Assembly (NCBI GenBank): GCA_016584495.1
Contig: WAID01000003.1
Location: 558,001 to 622,000 of the forward strand
Direction: 5' to 3'
Length of the DNA: 64,000 nt
From: Celoporthe dispersa
Taxonomy: Eukaryota; Ascomycota; Sordariomycetes; Diaporthales; Cryphonectriaceae
Below the pieces are notes generated by a model. The model saw only the letters and a program-made list of their open reading frames with translations. It had not been told where the DNA came from and did not search any database. The position numbers and the translations under genes were made by a program. Below are positions 45,436 to 57,690 of this stretch, piece after piece (the stretch's first letter is position 1; each line of letters opens with the position of its first letter).

Positions 45436-45979
45436 GTCGTGTCCACGGCGCCGGCCCTTATTGGCTCGGGAGACTCCGTCGACCCTGGGAGCTCCTCTTG
45501 CGCGTTGTTTTCAGTGATGTTTTGGTATGTGCAAGATTCCATTCGATATATCCATCATGTCATCGAGATCAGTAAATTTGGTTGGTAGATTTGAAGAGCA
45601 AAACCTATGGAGACCTCCCTTGGTCAAGGTTGCTATACATAATTAGACCGGCATCTCAGACTACCTTGCACGTACACCATCGCCTGCGTACTGATTGAAG
45701 TCATGAATTTCTGCCTTTTCCTCTCTAGCTTCGTTCGGCAATGTGACTACACATTCACAAATGATAACCAGGCAACGTGAGTGGAGATAGATGAAGAGTG
45801 AGCGGGGTGGTAAGCACAAGGTTGACGAGGAATATCTACAAAACTACCAGACTGGTATGTGTTTCATTTCTTTTTCTCTTTTCCTTTTCCCTCTGCATTC
45901 GAGAGACCCGCACTCCAACATTGTCAAAGTGCAGGTCTGGAATATAAAATATCATTCCTGAACTATCTGACTAACGTCT
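45436..45979. other. Convergent 3' region
   Basis: No gene recognised. AT-richer than neighbours; contains the 3' ends of the phosphatase and the trehalase. Confidence 0.5.
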
Positions 45980-48900
45980 CTACAGCATTAACACCACAGA
46001 GAACATAGCAACAGCAGTCATTACAGCCCCCACGATGCCAGTACTGAGCGTAGAACCCTGGCTTGTCTGACTGCCATTGCCACCATCGCTACCGCTAGCC
46101 GTCTCATTGCCTGTGTTGTTTGACCCAACAATGACTGCAAATTCCGCTACTGACGCGCCCACACCATCATCCCCCGTGGCCTGGTTGCCCCAGATGGACA
46201 GCGTGGCGTAGCGACCAGCATACACCGGTGCGCTCAGCGAGACATTGGTGGTGTTGCTCGCATACGACTGTACCAGGTTCGCCGCCGCGGCATCATACGG
46301 GTTGCTAATCTCGACACTGTCGCTACTGGTGGCGTTGACGATGTCCTGTCCCTGTGCTCCTGTCGATGCGGCGGTGGTGTTCGAGAAGGCGACACTGTAC
46401 CCACGGGGTGGTGCCTGCGCCCAGTCGAACCTGAAGCCTGCAACGAGCCGGCCCTGCGCCCCGGCGCCCAGGTCCACGGTCATGCTGCTCGTGATGTTGG
46501 CCTGTGTTGGCTCCCACTTGGTGGAGACGGCCCCGTCGTTGGCGGAAAAGGGGAACTGGCCCGGTTCAAAGTCGTCCTCGCTGGCCACGGGGAGACACTG
46601 CGCAATGTTCCCCGGCCAGGTCCGGACGGAACCTATGTCGCGGTTGGGAACAACGATGGCCTCGCCGGATGCGGCAAGCTGGTAAGCCACAGAGGTTGAG
46701 TTGACCCCGATGGTGACGGGGATGGAGGCGTTGAGGTAGGCTGCGTTGGCGCTGGGGAGGGCCCTGCCGGGGATGCGCTGGATGGTCGTGTGCGTGGCGT
46801 TTGAGGTCGCGTGGACGGGGTGGCCCTGCCAGTAGAACGTGCGGTAGTCGAGGCGCGAGATCTGCGGCGGCAGAGACGGGTCGACATTCAGGGCGTCGAG
46901 GCGCAGGCGGAGGCCGAGATAGCCAAAGATGGCGACGCGGTTGGCACCACCCATGCCTGTCAGGAACGGGTACGCAGGATGTGTTCCGCCGTTGAGGGTA
47001 TAGTCATCGATCAACTGTTCCGAGTACTGGAAACCAGGGGGCGCGGACATAGGGGTAGGATGAGTAGATATCGTAGGTGTACGCAGAGCACCCCGAGGGC
47101 GAGTACGCGTTTGCGACGATGCTGAACACGCCGTATGTCATGCCAGGTCCATCGTCGGACTGCCTGCCTGCATAGTAATCCAGATCCGAGAGCGTGTACT
47201 CGTTTGGGTAGTTCAGGAAGTCATCAATGAGGACGACATCAGCTTGCTTGACGGCTTTGTTTACAGGGGCGGAATCCAACCGGTCAGTGGATGGCTGTCC
47301 ATCATTCACCAGATAGCTAAACAGGATCGGGAACAAAAAGTCTCTTACAGATGGAACCGTTCATTGTCGTGTACTCTACAATGATATCTGCTGCGTCGTT
47401 CACAGGAATGCCTATATCGAGAGACCTGTTGGCTGCGAGACTGTTCTCCTGCAGGCCAAAGAGTCCGCGGAGAGTGTTGGTAGTTTCCAGGTGTGTCTTC
47501 ATCAGCGCCATCGTAAAGCCTGGGTTGTCCACGTTGTTTGCGTATTCATCCTGGAACTACTGTCAGCTGGCCACTTACTCTTAGGTTTTATCGATGGGGT
47601 AGGGGAGGAATTACCGGATCAGTTGCATTGGTAAGACCATATGATCCTGTAGATTCGTTCAGGGTGACGAGCTCGGAGTAGAATGTGGCGACGGCATCGT
47701 ATACGGGAAAATAATCCTCTCGAAAGGTGTCCGCATCTCCACTGACGACGTAATAGTTGTATAATTCGAGCCCGATGTCGCCGTTGAGATGGTACTCGTA
47801 GTCCTAGAGAATCAGAAGAACATTATCAATACCGCATAAAAATTCAAGAGAGAGTATTCTATAAAGACAGGGGCGGGCAACCTACAAAACATGGTCCTGT
47901 CCCGGTGCAGTTTCCGAACCGTCCAGATGTCCACGGGAATACTGCCCCGGCCGCCGAGAACTTCCCAGACTCGTTCTGGGACGAGGAGAACGCCATCTCG
48001 ATATTCCGCTGCGCCTGAGGGAAGAGACGGGCCCTATAATTGGCAATTGCAGTGGCAGCATGAGGGAATGCGACGACGAGCCCGGATGACATCCAGATAT
48101 CTGCGTCCCAAAAAATCAGGCCGGCATCTAGTCAATTGCTGAGGGTTAGCATTTTGCTCCGAAAATACCCTGCTCGAGATGGGAGCTGGCATGGGAACAG
48201 GGAGAGGGCGCTCATCCACTACTCACAGCTGTCGGAACCTAGGCCACCCACGGGTATACTGTTGACGTTGAGCATAGAGTTGTTGCCCGCTGCGGCGATC
48301 GCATTACTACCAACGGTGTTCTGGAGCATCTGATAAGGGTTGGTGACAGATGTGATCTGCAGCTCGACGATGTATGGGTCACTCGCAAGAGTACCATTGT
48401 CGAACGAGTAGTCGTCCACTGAGTCCTCCGTCAGGATACTTGCCCATTCAGCGATGTGACTCTGCAGGAGACTGTCGAATCCTGCGGCTGCAGCCGAGGC
48501 CGACGCGTCTCGGGCAACGGATTGAGGATCTGGAAAGGCGTCGGTCGATGCTCCTCCGATGTATTTTGTCAGCGTCGTGGTGCTGCCAGCGGCCAGGTTG
48601 ACCTGCACAGACTGCGCGATAGAGGACTGGTTGGCCCCGGTGAGCGGGCTGTCGTCAACGGGCTGAGGGGTCGAGATGTTGTCCCCTGACAGAGTCGAGT
48701 AGATGTACGCCGTCACGTTTGCGATGCCATTGGGACGAACGGCCGACCAGATTGTTGCATTGCTGTCGCCGGAGCCCTTGTCCACAAAATCTGTCCGAAC
48801 GGCGCAGTCTCCGTCCAGCACGTCCGTCACCGTGACGTTGGTGTTATCGGAAGCCGTCAGGCTCAGCTGCACGGCGGCCTGGTTGACGTCGAGCTTGGAC

Positions 48901-49565
48901 ACAAACATTGCGTACGAGACCTCCAGAGAGGCTGTACTGTCGTCGCCACCAGGCGTCCAGGTATAGTTCCAGGTCAGCACGCCAGACTTGAAGTTCATCG
49001 CCGAGCTGAAGTTGGAAATCTGGGAGACATCCACCGAGGCGTTCAGGATCTGGCCGTTGCTTGCCTCAACGGTCAGCCCAGCCCAGTGAGGGACTCCAGA
49101 TACTGCCCAGTTTTCTAATCAGTCCATCTGCCCCAAAAGATTCATCTTCACGTCGTCTCCCCGATCCTACTTACTGACGCTCTCCCCGCCATACTGATAC
49201 AGCCAGGGGAAGTTGCTCCCATTAGTAGTGGGCTGAGAGTCCCAGAAGCCGCTGATCGTGGCAAAGGTCTGTCTACGGCTGAAGAGCGGCCAGCCTGAGA
49301 TCAGGTCGCCATCGACTGGAGTATCAACCTCGAAGAAAGGACCCACCGCGGCCAGGTTAATCCCCAGGTAGCCATTGGCAAGGGACATGCGCGACTGGTA
49401 ATGGCCCTGGTCGAGGGTTGTGGTCTTTAGGATCCAGTTCTCATTATCCCAGGTAACACCCTCGAAGCGGGTCTCATAAACCTGTTGTCCCAGCACGGAG
49501 AAAACAACAGCGGGAAGGGAGAGGAGGAGGAGGAGGAATGACCTCCGTAAAGAGGATGGATCCAT
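45980..49565 (-). CDS. Acid trehalase, glycoside hydrolase family 65, frame broken by one base
   Basis: Exons from the start: 49175–49565, 48227–49102, 47886–48127, 47615–47803, 47349–47550 and 45980–47254. Phases agree throughout, totalling 1,057 aa after one correction. The signal peptide is MDPSSLRRSFLLLLLSLPAVVFS. Domain landmarks: GYLGINLAAVGPFFEVDTP, the join GESVISGVPHWAGL, GLIFWDADIWM, DYEYHLNGDIGLELYNYY, MNGSI–VKQADVVL and LNGGTHPAYPFLTGMGG. At 47030–47031 one base of GG is surplus: corrected, APWFQYSEQ is restored. The long C-terminal beta domain (SMTVDLGAGAQG…) ends in a Gly/Ser/Asn-rich spacer and a hydrophobic tail (TGIVGAVMTAVAMFSVVLML), resembling a GPI-anchor signal. It hydrolyses extracellular or vacuolar trehalose to glucose. 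Many N-glycosylation sequons fit secretion. Confidence 0.9.
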
Positions 49566-51416
49566 GGCCACCGCTGTGAAGAAGAGAGCCTGTCGAGTTT
49601 GAATTACCAGGGGAGGAAAAGAGAGGCTGGCGAATCAGGTAGAAGGTGGCAGCCGCATGTAGTATGAAAGCTGATCACACCAGTTATTATTGTAGGAGAC
49701 AGGCCCTGCTGCGAGTGCTGCCGAGAGCGCGCCTTTACTCATTTATCAACATACCGAACCACGGTACAGTAACTTACGATCTAAGACATGGAGGGGGGGA
49801 AGGGAGGGGGAGGTCTTATTATCCATGTTTGTGCTCCATATTACAAGGTACCATACTCGATACATACAAACACGGGAGGGGAAAACCCAAAAGGCCCACT
49901 CGCTCCACCTCTGCCCACGGTGAGAACACAACCGGTGAGGGGGGGGAGGGGGGGGGAGAGAGAGAGAGAATCAGTTCTTTTGCGGGGAGGCGGCCTAGGA
50001 AGAAACTTCGAAATCCCTCGAATGATGGGATCCCTCGAGCCGAAACTCTCGTGACTACTCTAGCTATACCGTATCCAGGGACAAATCCAGCCACGCCCAC
50101 GTCATACCTCGACTAAAATACTTGGCCCAAATCCCGGGCGTTGGGTACTGGGCTGTTTCTTGGGGGGGGGCCACCGGGGCAGCGTCCGGCTGGGCCGGGA
50201 ACAGGCACCCGAATGGCTGGGTCTCGTCTTCAGTTCTGCTCCTCCTCCGCCCCATACAGCTAAGAGGATCAGCGAATCTGGGGTACAAGATGTGGGGTAC
50301 ACTACTCACATCGTCGAGGAATCGGAGCTCCTCTCTCAGCATACCTCGAACCGTAATCGAATGAACCTCTCACCAGATAGGATGTAATCTATTCAACTCG
50401 GCCTTTTGACTTTCTCTCTGAGTTTCTTTTCTTGGATACAAAACTTAGAGAACACTATACTATTAATAATGCTTTATCCGCTCTATACCCGGTCGCGGAA
50501 GCCGACGCCGCGAACGGCCGCACAGTTTACTCGGGCTGCTGAAGTTTTGAAAAAAATTTTAAAAAAAATTAGTAAAGAATGGAAATGCCAGAGCCCAAAG
50601 AAGTTCTTCCAGCCTTGGCTGGACGGCCGAGAAGGTGGAGCAGACATCGTCCCTGGTCCTGTGCCCATGATCTGGGTTTTCGTGGTCGGACTCTGACCTT
50701 GCGCAAGCGGTGCAACTCGACCAAGGCCCACGAACATCACGGCGTTAGCTGTGTGAGGTCGACCCCTCGAGCGGAACACCAAAGCATCCATGGCCGACCA
50801 TTCTGAGCTGCGTAACCATGCCGAACGAGTTCTTCGACAAGAGCGAGCTCCTGTTCATGAAGGGGGTGGGGGGGGGAATGGTCGAAGACAACACGTGCTA
50901 ATCGTACCATGGCGGCCTCGGCAGCGGGAGATGTAGCGAGTTGGCCGGGTAAGCTCACAGAGACAAGAGTATGAACCACACCGAACAGACAAGAACAGAG
51001 CCTCTGAAGAGGGGAGAGAGGAGGGTGGATTTGTGTCTATCCCGTCCGAATCAAGTAAAGTTCACCTTAAAGACACCGCATGCTATGTTCTGCCCATGTC
51101 CTGCCAACGCCTCGCTATGCCCATTCGAATTCCCTTTTCTCCATCCTTTTCCCTTTCTGCCCTAGCCTCCCATGTAAACGGTGTCGTGCAGTACCAGAGA
51201 TCGCCGTTCCGTATTGATGTCGAGAGAAAGAAAACAGGAAACAAATGGAAAGGGGTGGGGGTGGGGAAAGTCGAAAACAGAGGAGGAGCCTATTGCAAGA
51301 TGGGTTTGTTAACCTTGGGAACTAGATTATAGATTCTGGGATGCCTCGCGCACGCGAGAGAGAGAGAGGGGGGAGAGAGATTATAGAAGCCTAGCTACTT
51401 ACCCGCGCGTGTGCGC
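49566..51416. other. Intergenic region upstream of trehalase
   Basis: No gene recognised. Features: G runs with a GA array (about 49935–49970) and an A/T palindromic patch (about 50545–50575). Confidence 0.5.
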
Positions 51417-51941
51417 CTAGGCATCACCACCGTTACGAGCCTGGCGGGCCTGGAGGGCCTGGCGGGCCCGAACCGCGGGACTCATTGCCAGGCCATAGCC
51501 CAGCGGGGCTACGACCACGCAGCTGAGGCCCAGCAGGGCACCCATCTGGTATCGGGGGTTGGTGATCGGGCAGGCGGCCAAGAAAGGCGCGAGTTGACGC
51601 GACATCAAGACGAGACCGGTAATTGGGGCGCCGATGAGGGTCAGCATCGTCGTGTCAATAGGGGAGACGACCTTGCGCGCCGATGATGTGACGGCCGCCA
51701 TAGATTTCAACGTGGACTTCTCCAGAATGTCAGCTGAAGGAAGGGGGAAAGAGAGAGAGAGAGTTAGTTAGGTACAGTACGTGCAAAAAGTCTCCTGGGG
51801 GGAGGGATTTGACTTACGGGCAGTGCCCTGCTCCTGAGAAGAAGTAGGATGAACCATCTCCCAGTAGGTTGATGGTGAGCCTGGCTGTTTCTCTGGGCCA
51901 AGCTTCTCGTAGTAGAGGCTGAACTCGCTGGCGTTGTTCAT
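51417..51941 (-). CDS. Small two-helix membrane protein, hypothetical
   Basis: Exons 51818–51941 and 51417–51733 give 146 aa. The intron has a GTAAGT donor and a polypyrimidine CAG acceptor. The N-terminal part (MNNASEFSLYYEKLGPEKQPG… YWEMVHPTSSQEQG) is soluble. The second exon opens with DILEKSTLKSMAAVTSSARKV and has two hydrophobic segments (TTMLTLIGAPITGLVLM and GALLGLSCVVVAPLGYGLAM) separated by a short loop, with a basic Arg/Gln tail. I do not recognise the family. The start at 51941 is chosen because it gives a clean exon in phase with the downstream one. Its length and hydrophobic pattern suggest a mitochondrial or ER membrane protein, but this is inference. Confidence 0.65.
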
Positions 51942-53149
51942 TGTGAAAAGATCCAGGAATGATCTGTCCTTGTAGAGATGGGTAGATGACTGTGTGATGA
52001 GCTGGCAAGTCGTCTGGTCGATGAATTTTGGGGGAAGGTTGTTGTTTGTTCGGTGAAAGGTGCGAGGTTGGTGGTGTTGACGAGTTGACGGCGCGTCTTT
52101 CTACAAGCAGCAGCAGCAGGACGACAGCACGATGATTCACAACCAGGCCGCAGCCCCTACCTTTATGTACAGCTTATCTTATCAATTAATATCTAATCCA
52201 GTGTCACATGCCATGTGATGCAGCCCTCAGGGAATTCTTTTTCACCTTCACCTCAGCAATATGTATTTCTCAGCTGAATTCACTGGGTCCTCTGCCATTC
52301 ACACCAATCTCTCTTTTAAATTGTTTTATTTTGTAGACGGGCCTTCTTTGAATTCAATGTTTATTTACTAGATCAGATTTTATTTGTTCCAGAAGGCTTG
52401 GTTTGGCTTGACTTTGGCATCCTGCACAGCAAAGTTAGTGTTGTTTAGGTGGTGAGGCGATCCAAGTCAGCCACCCTGGGTTGTACTACGTAAATGACTT
52501 TAAACATTGGCCGTTCCGAACATTGTTCCGCGTGCCCTGTTTCGTGACCTGCATGTTGGATGGGTTATAACACTGCTGGTCTCTGGTTGTACTATGACAG
52601 AAGCTGGAGCGCTGACTACAGGAAGTGAGGGGACGCGGCCTGTGCGTCGCCGGCGTCAGGGCGGAGTGGTAAGGCCAAGCCAGATCAGTTCAGATCTGCC
52701 AGAGACTAACGTCCAGCCGTGCTGTCTAACAAGACGAACCACAAGCTTCGAGTTGTCTATGATACAATTCAAGCGAAATCCAGCTAGCGAATAATCAGGG
52801 GCTGGTCACAAGCGCAAATGTGAGCGTTGTAAATACCGTGGCGGTCCCCCCCGGTCCTGTCGAGTCGAGCTTCACGGTCTGGTTTCAGGAGGCCAATTTC
52901 AGCATCGTGAGACTGCCACCAGGTGCCTTTCCGCAACTGACATGAGACGCATCCACCCCGTGGCGGGTGTCTGATAAGGATCCTGTTGGACTGCCTACCG
53001 TCGAAATAAAAATAAGCGAAAAAATAAGAATAAAGACGACATCTTTCGTTTCTAAACTCTTTTCCTTCGACCTTGCCAGAAATTTCTCTCTTGGACAAAC
53101 AAGCAGACTCGATTTTACCTCATCGCCCCAACAGCGCCAGCGCATAGCA
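51942..53149. other. Divergent spacer
   Basis: No gene recognised. AT-rich at about 52.15–52.45 kb. The next gene is preceded by an A-rich leader (about 53005–53040). Confidence 0.5.
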
Positions 53150-53638
53150 ATGTCGACGGCCAGGACCACCAGCCCCAACCCGGCACGGCGCTTACTAAGA
53201 GCCTTATCGATACCACTGCAGACCAGCGCTGCCATGTTCACATCGCCCACTTCTGCGACGCCTGTAGAGGAAGGAGACATTGAGCTGCATCTGCTCCCAT
53301 CCCCACAACAGCACCACCAGGACCAACAGTGCGGAGAGGCCGACCTGCTGCGACAACGCCGGCCACCAAGACACGCCACAGAACCACCTCCATTGACCAC
53401 GAGCACAACACCCGCACCTGAAACCTGGTCACCAAGACTGCCCTGGCCGGCGCAGGCTATCGTCGGAGGGCGAAGAGCAGGGAGAGGAGGAGAGGCAGAA
53501 CCGCCCAGCAGACACCACAGCAGGTCGAATAGTATCCTATCCGACGCCTCGTCGCTCTCGGCTCTCTCGGCCCCTGAGCCGCCAAGGACGAAGCGCGAGC
53601 TCGAGGCGGCAGCGGCGTGGAAGGGGTTCTGGGTATGA
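53150..53638 (+). CDS. Hypothetical Ser/Pro/Gln-rich protein
   Basis: A single frame of 162 aa from ATG 53150 (MSTARTTSPNPARRLLRAL). It is largely disordered, with acidic VEEGDIELHLL, then HSRSNSILSDASSLSALSAPEPPRTKRELEAAAAWKGFWV at the end. The RSNSILSDASS stretch looks like a phosphorylation cluster. I do not recognise the family. A frame on the opposite strand covers the same bases; the + frame is preferred because it has an ATG with a purine at -3 and ends just before the next + gene. Alternatively this and the following frame belong to one spliced gene (there is a GTATGA just after the final Trp codon). Confidence 0.5.
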   Translation: MSTARTTSPNPARRLLRALSIPLQTSAAMFTSPTSATPVEEGDIELHLLPSPQQHHQDQQCGEADLLRQRRPPRHATEPPPLTTSTTPAPETWSPRLPWPAQAIVGGRRAGRGGEAEPPSRHHSRSNSILSDASSLSALSAPEPPRTKRELEAAAAWKGFWV

Positions 53639-53709
53639 AAGAAGGTGGCGCAAAGAGGAAATTTGCCTGATTTCCGGCAGCAGTCTTGAAACACTGGGGC
53701 AAGAAAAGA

Positions 53710-54186
53710 ATGCATGCGCTGTTAAACATGGTGCCACGGTGTATACCACGCTCATCAGCCCTCGTTGGCCCGCGCATTACTGCCACCACCACCACCACCA
53801 CCCGCCTCGCCTCGACCGCCCGCAGATCTCCTCCTCCCCGCTCCTCTCCTGGCAAGTCCTCAACCACTGCCCCTGATCCAACGGTGGGCGCCCAGACCTT
53901 ACGCCGCATCGTCCTGACCGGCTCGATCGCCCTCATCACCATTGCCGGCGCCGTCACGGGTGCCCGGCTCAAGATGGACAAAGACGGTGTGGAGGAGCGT
54001 CGACATGTGCAGGAGCTAGACCTGGCGGAGCGCATCACCGTCCTGGAGGACCGGCGTGCGGGGCTTGTGGCGATGAGGATACCCCTGGAGAAGAAGCTGG
54101 CGGACCTGCGGAGCCGCATGGCTGCCAAGAAGAGGGAGGAGGAGGAGCAGGTGGGAAAGGGACCGTATAAGGCGCGGGGGGAGTGA
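53710..54186 (+). CDS. Small predicted mitochondrial inner-membrane protein with coiled coil
   Basis: 158 aa from ATG 53710. The N-terminus is Arg/Ser/Thr-rich without acidic residues (MHALLNMVPRCIPRSSALV… RLASTARRS), like a mitochondrial presequence. One hydrophobic segment (RIVLTGSIALITIAGAVTGA) is followed by an amphipathic, highly charged coiled coil (DLAERITVLEDRRAGLVAMRIPLEKKLADLRSRMAAKKREEEE). The layout (presequence, single membrane span, coiled coil facing a compartment) is common in small respiratory-complex assembly or organising proteins. I cannot assign the family. The start follows the previous stop by 71 bp. Confidence 0.65.
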   Translation: MHALLNMVPRCIPRSSALVGPRITATTTTTTRLASTARRSPPPRSSPGKSSTTAPDPTVGAQTLRRIVLTGSIALITIAGAVTGARLKMDKDGVEERRHVQELDLAERITVLEDRRAGLVAMRIPLEKKLADLRSRMAAKKREEEEQVGKGPYKARGE

Positions 54187-55140
54187 GAGGGCAGATGGAT
54201 GGTCTGTCCCATGTGGACAAGAGAGAAAAGAAAAAGGGAAAGAAACACTAGTCACAACCATCGCATGATGGACCACCCGTCCTACGACCAGTCCGACACT
54301 CAGCGAGTGGGATGTTCTGTCTCGCTACGCCATGGGCCCTTCTCGAGGAAGACGTGCGCGACTGCCATGAGACGAGAGACCATTACGGTCGCCTGCATAC
54401 GGAACCACCTCAGATGTTGGAATTCAACTCGAACCGGACGCCACTTCAAGGAAGGGCGAGCCCGCGCGGTAATGGTCGGGGTATGTACTAAGACACAGCA
54501 CACATAGGTAACCTGACGGGCCAGAGCCGGGGCCAGGCCGAGCCAGGCGCCAAGGTAGATGTGTGTTATTGTATTGTCCTGTCGTGGTCATCCGTCTACC
54601 GCCTCGATGACAGTCTATAGAACATGCCCATCTTGACGACCGCGGTTTTCGTTTTCACGTGTCTGAACCAAGCATGGCATTATCCGTCTGTGATACCTGA
54701 CAACAACTGCACCAGGAAAATCCGTACGTATATACATACAAAGCATGGTAGAGACCCAATATGGGGATCTGAACTCCCCCTCTTGCTGGACGCAGCAGTC
54801 ATCTCGAACGGCCTTGCTGCCAAGCCCTGTCACCTGCCCTTGTGGTCTCTGAAAATGGCAAGGCTGGTGGGACTCATAGCACTGCGCACCATACGCACCG
54901 CTGGGTAAAAAGACAGGCTCTTGACATCGATGTAAAAGTATTTATAGATTCCGTGTGACACCCAAAGACGACCTGGAGATGGTGACACAAAAGTGCTGAT
55001 GACTAAGGAAGGCAGCAACCAGCTTTTTCGCAGCTCTTGCCTAGCGCAGTTCAGCTCAACTCAAGGTTACCTTCCCCCACCAGATAAATTCTCCCGTCGC
55101 TTGTCAAGCTGGGAACGCACACGCACGAACAACCTCAGCC
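54187..55140. other. Intergenic region
   Basis: No gene recognised. Ordinary composition. Confidence 0.5.
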
Positions 55141-56173
55141 ATGACTCCCAGCCACAACGATGCTGAGGAGGACCCAGAACAGTGGACTCGGATCGTGAGG
55201 AAGGGTAAGGGCAACAAACTTGGCCGCCAGACCCTCCCAGCTGCCCCACCGGCCGCCGGCCCCGTCGAGAACTTTCAACCCAACAACAGGCCCCAGCTCT
55301 CGGCAGACGAGATCCGTGCAGACTACGACGAGATTTCTTCCGGGTGGCTCGGGTCGGCGTGTCATCACATAGTCTCCAGGCTGGTCAGAGACAATGCTAC
55401 ATCCCATGCAGGCGTCAGACGGGCCGTCTGCCTCGGCCTCGGGGCATTTGATCCTGAGGACGGCTCCCTGCTCGCCCAGCGGAGAACGCACATCCAGTTG
55501 GCTGCCTTCTTGACGATAGTGCAGATTCTCGGTATGCAGCACCTCACCTTTTCCTACGCAAGAAATAATACCACCACTCAGGGCCCGTGCTGACCCCCAG
55601 CCGATTCCAGAGGAAGAGGGCAAAGCGAAGATTGAGTGCTTCTACCAGGAACCTCGGTTCGCTCAGCCAGACAAGGACTTCATCACCAGCCTCGGGGGTA
55701 AAGTCCTCGACTCTCCCGCCTCGTATGACCTGATCGACGAGACGACTCTGGTCTACGGCATCCACCTCTATCGCGACGTCTGGAACGCTGCACTCGACAA
55801 GGTTTTGCCTGCAATGTGCGTCGGGACCGGCTGGGACGTTTGGGAAGGGTGAGTCAGCGCGCGCGCACACGAGAGAGAGAGAGAGAGAGAGAGAGAGGCT
55901 GCCAGCCCTGGTGTGTAGGCGATGGAGTCCATGGACTGACATGCGTGTGTCTGTAGGTGCTGGACAGCCGAACGTTGCTCTGATCTCTCTCGAATCTGGG
56001 AGATGGATACCGGAGGTGCTTTTGATAAGTACCCTTTCCCAATCGATTTCGACATGTCTTTCTCCAACACTTGTATCTACTGGAAGGTGCAAGACACGGA
56101 AGGTACGGCAGACCTTTCACGGGTCTCTTGTGCCGGAGGGGAAGAGGAGCAGGAGACGAAGGATACGCCATAG
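55141..56173 (+). CDS. SRR1-like domain protein
   Basis: Exons 55141–55531, 55611–55848 and 55957–56173 give 281 aa. All junctions agree in phase; the second intron carries a GA array (55869–55896). The N-terminus (EDPEQWTRIVRKGKGNKLGR) is a recurring opening in the fungal SRR1-like family. The domain follows with VCLGLGAFDPEDGSLLAQRRTHIQLAAFLTIVQILE, an acidic KIECFYQEPRF and LIDETTLVYGIHLYRDVWNAAL. The C-terminal FPIDFDMSFSNTCIYWK matches the usual end of this family. SRR1 in plants affects phytochrome B signalling and clock function; fungal members have no well-defined role, although some are linked to heme or circadian regulation. Probably cytosolic or nuclear. Confidence 0.8.
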
Positions 56174-57177
56174 AGCGCAGAAGATGCAAGCCTTACAGAA
56201 CCGAAGAAGGTGCTGCGGGCGGCTGGTTAAACGTCTCGCACGACGTATACTGTCTGTACGGGCTTGTCACGTGGTGGGTTTTGCACTTTCAAAAGGGCCG
56301 GCAGCCTCAAATAGCCCCCCCCCTCTCCAGCTTCCCTGGGGATATAATTAAAAAGGAAAAAAAGAGAAGTTATGGCTATGGCTAGTCAGTCTACCAGGTG
56401 GTGGTGCTGGCCCCTTTCAAGGGCGTTTACCTATCTGGCCACCCGGGAAACGTGCTGAGGGTGAGAAACATACATTGCCCGAGGAAAATGACATGGTGCT
56501 ATCGTGAGGAGTTGGTCAGGACGACATGAACTCCCATCCGCATCGGGGCAAGTCGCCGCAGCAACTGCGACTTTGGGGTCCCATTTGGGGGGCCTACAGA
56601 AGGATGACGGGCAGGGGGTCGACCGTTGATCCAGCATCAGCTCCCCAGATATCAGGCACCACGTGGCAGTGGTGTGGGTGAGCCAACAACCCGTTCCGCC
56701 GAGTCATCTCGGATTCAAAACACATTCCCAGCGATAAAAAAGCCATGGGATGTTTGGTCAGGTCATTATCCAGTTCATTCATCAGTACTGCTCGCACCAA
56801 CACCGCTGCTTAGATGCTCAAGTTAACTCCACAAAAGTGCACGAGGCGGTGGTGGCTGGGTCACCATGTCGCTAAATCAACGCGCTCTCAAAACGACGAC
56901 GAACTGCCCACGCCAATGTGCATTCGATAAAGGACCCCCGCCCGAGATCCAGGTCTTGTCTCAACTCCACACTCAGTGGCGTATAAACTCAATCAGCTCC
57001 ACCACGTTTCTCACGTTCGCCCAAGGAAGACGGGGGATCTCCCGCAGATGGTGCACATCAGGCCTGAGCTCGCCGAACAGCGCTCTGACGAATTCTTGGC
57101 AGTCGTTGGAAGCGCCGTGATGCAGGCCTCTGCGCACGTGGCGTGCTGTGGCCGGCAGGTCAGCCAGTCAGCCAGTC
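56174..57177. other. Intergenic region
   Basis: No gene recognised. Confidence 0.45.
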
Positions 57178-57690
57178 TCACAATATTATGTCCACACCAG
57201 CTGCATCAGCAGCCAGAATCCATATTTCTTTCGTACCTCGACGGTCGACCTCCACGTGAGGAAGTTCTGTGCACCCCAACAAGACTTTTCTGTGCTTGCC
57301 ATTCCAGCCATGTCTGTCCCGTTGGTCGTAGCGGTAGTGTCGATAGGTGATACCCAGTCCTTCCCTCACGGCCTCGTAGTAGTCGTCTCCAACCAGCAGC
57401 GCCCACCGCTGAAGAGGGAGATCCAGGTCAAAATGGCCGCGGCGGAGACAGGTAGCGAGAGCCTGACGTGCGGTGTCCCAGATGGATGGCAGCTGTTGCG
57501 TGTACAAGAAGATGCGTGCGCATTGCCGGTGGTCGAGGTGACCCTGCTGGGCCGCAGTCGGTTGAGCATGTGAAGGAAGAGGGTGACGAGCCTGTTGAAG
57601 GACAGGAGGTCCCAAGAAGCCTGGTTCAAAACCACCGACCTGGGCATTGTTGTGGCCGAGTAGTCTCTCGTGGAAGTGGATAGGATCCAT
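57178..57690 (-). CDS. Possible orphan ORF, hypothetical
   Basis: An uninterrupted 170-codon frame from ATG 57690 to a stop at 57178. Its translation has balanced, protein-like composition, especially the C-terminal half (HFDLDLPLQRWALLVGDDYYEAVREGLGITYRHYRYDQRD, then CTELPHVEVDRRGTKEIWIL). No family recognised, no signal peptide and no introns needed. Overlapping frames on both strands are shorter and less natural. It may be the tail or fragment of a larger protein, or a lineage-specific gene. Confidence 0.4.
   Translation of the reverse strand: MDPIHFHERLLGHNNAQVGGFEPGFLGPPVLQQARHPLPSHAQPTAAQQGHLDHRQCARIFLYTQQLPSIWDTARQALATCLRRGHFDLDLPLQRWALLVGDDYYEAVREGLGITYRHYRYDQRDRHGWNGKHRKVLLGCTELPHVEVDRRGTKEIWILAADAAGVDIIL

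Noticed and set aside
52885..54248. Long open frames on the - strand
   Set aside because: They overlap two + strand genes with better starts and protein-like ends; the - translations show no domain.
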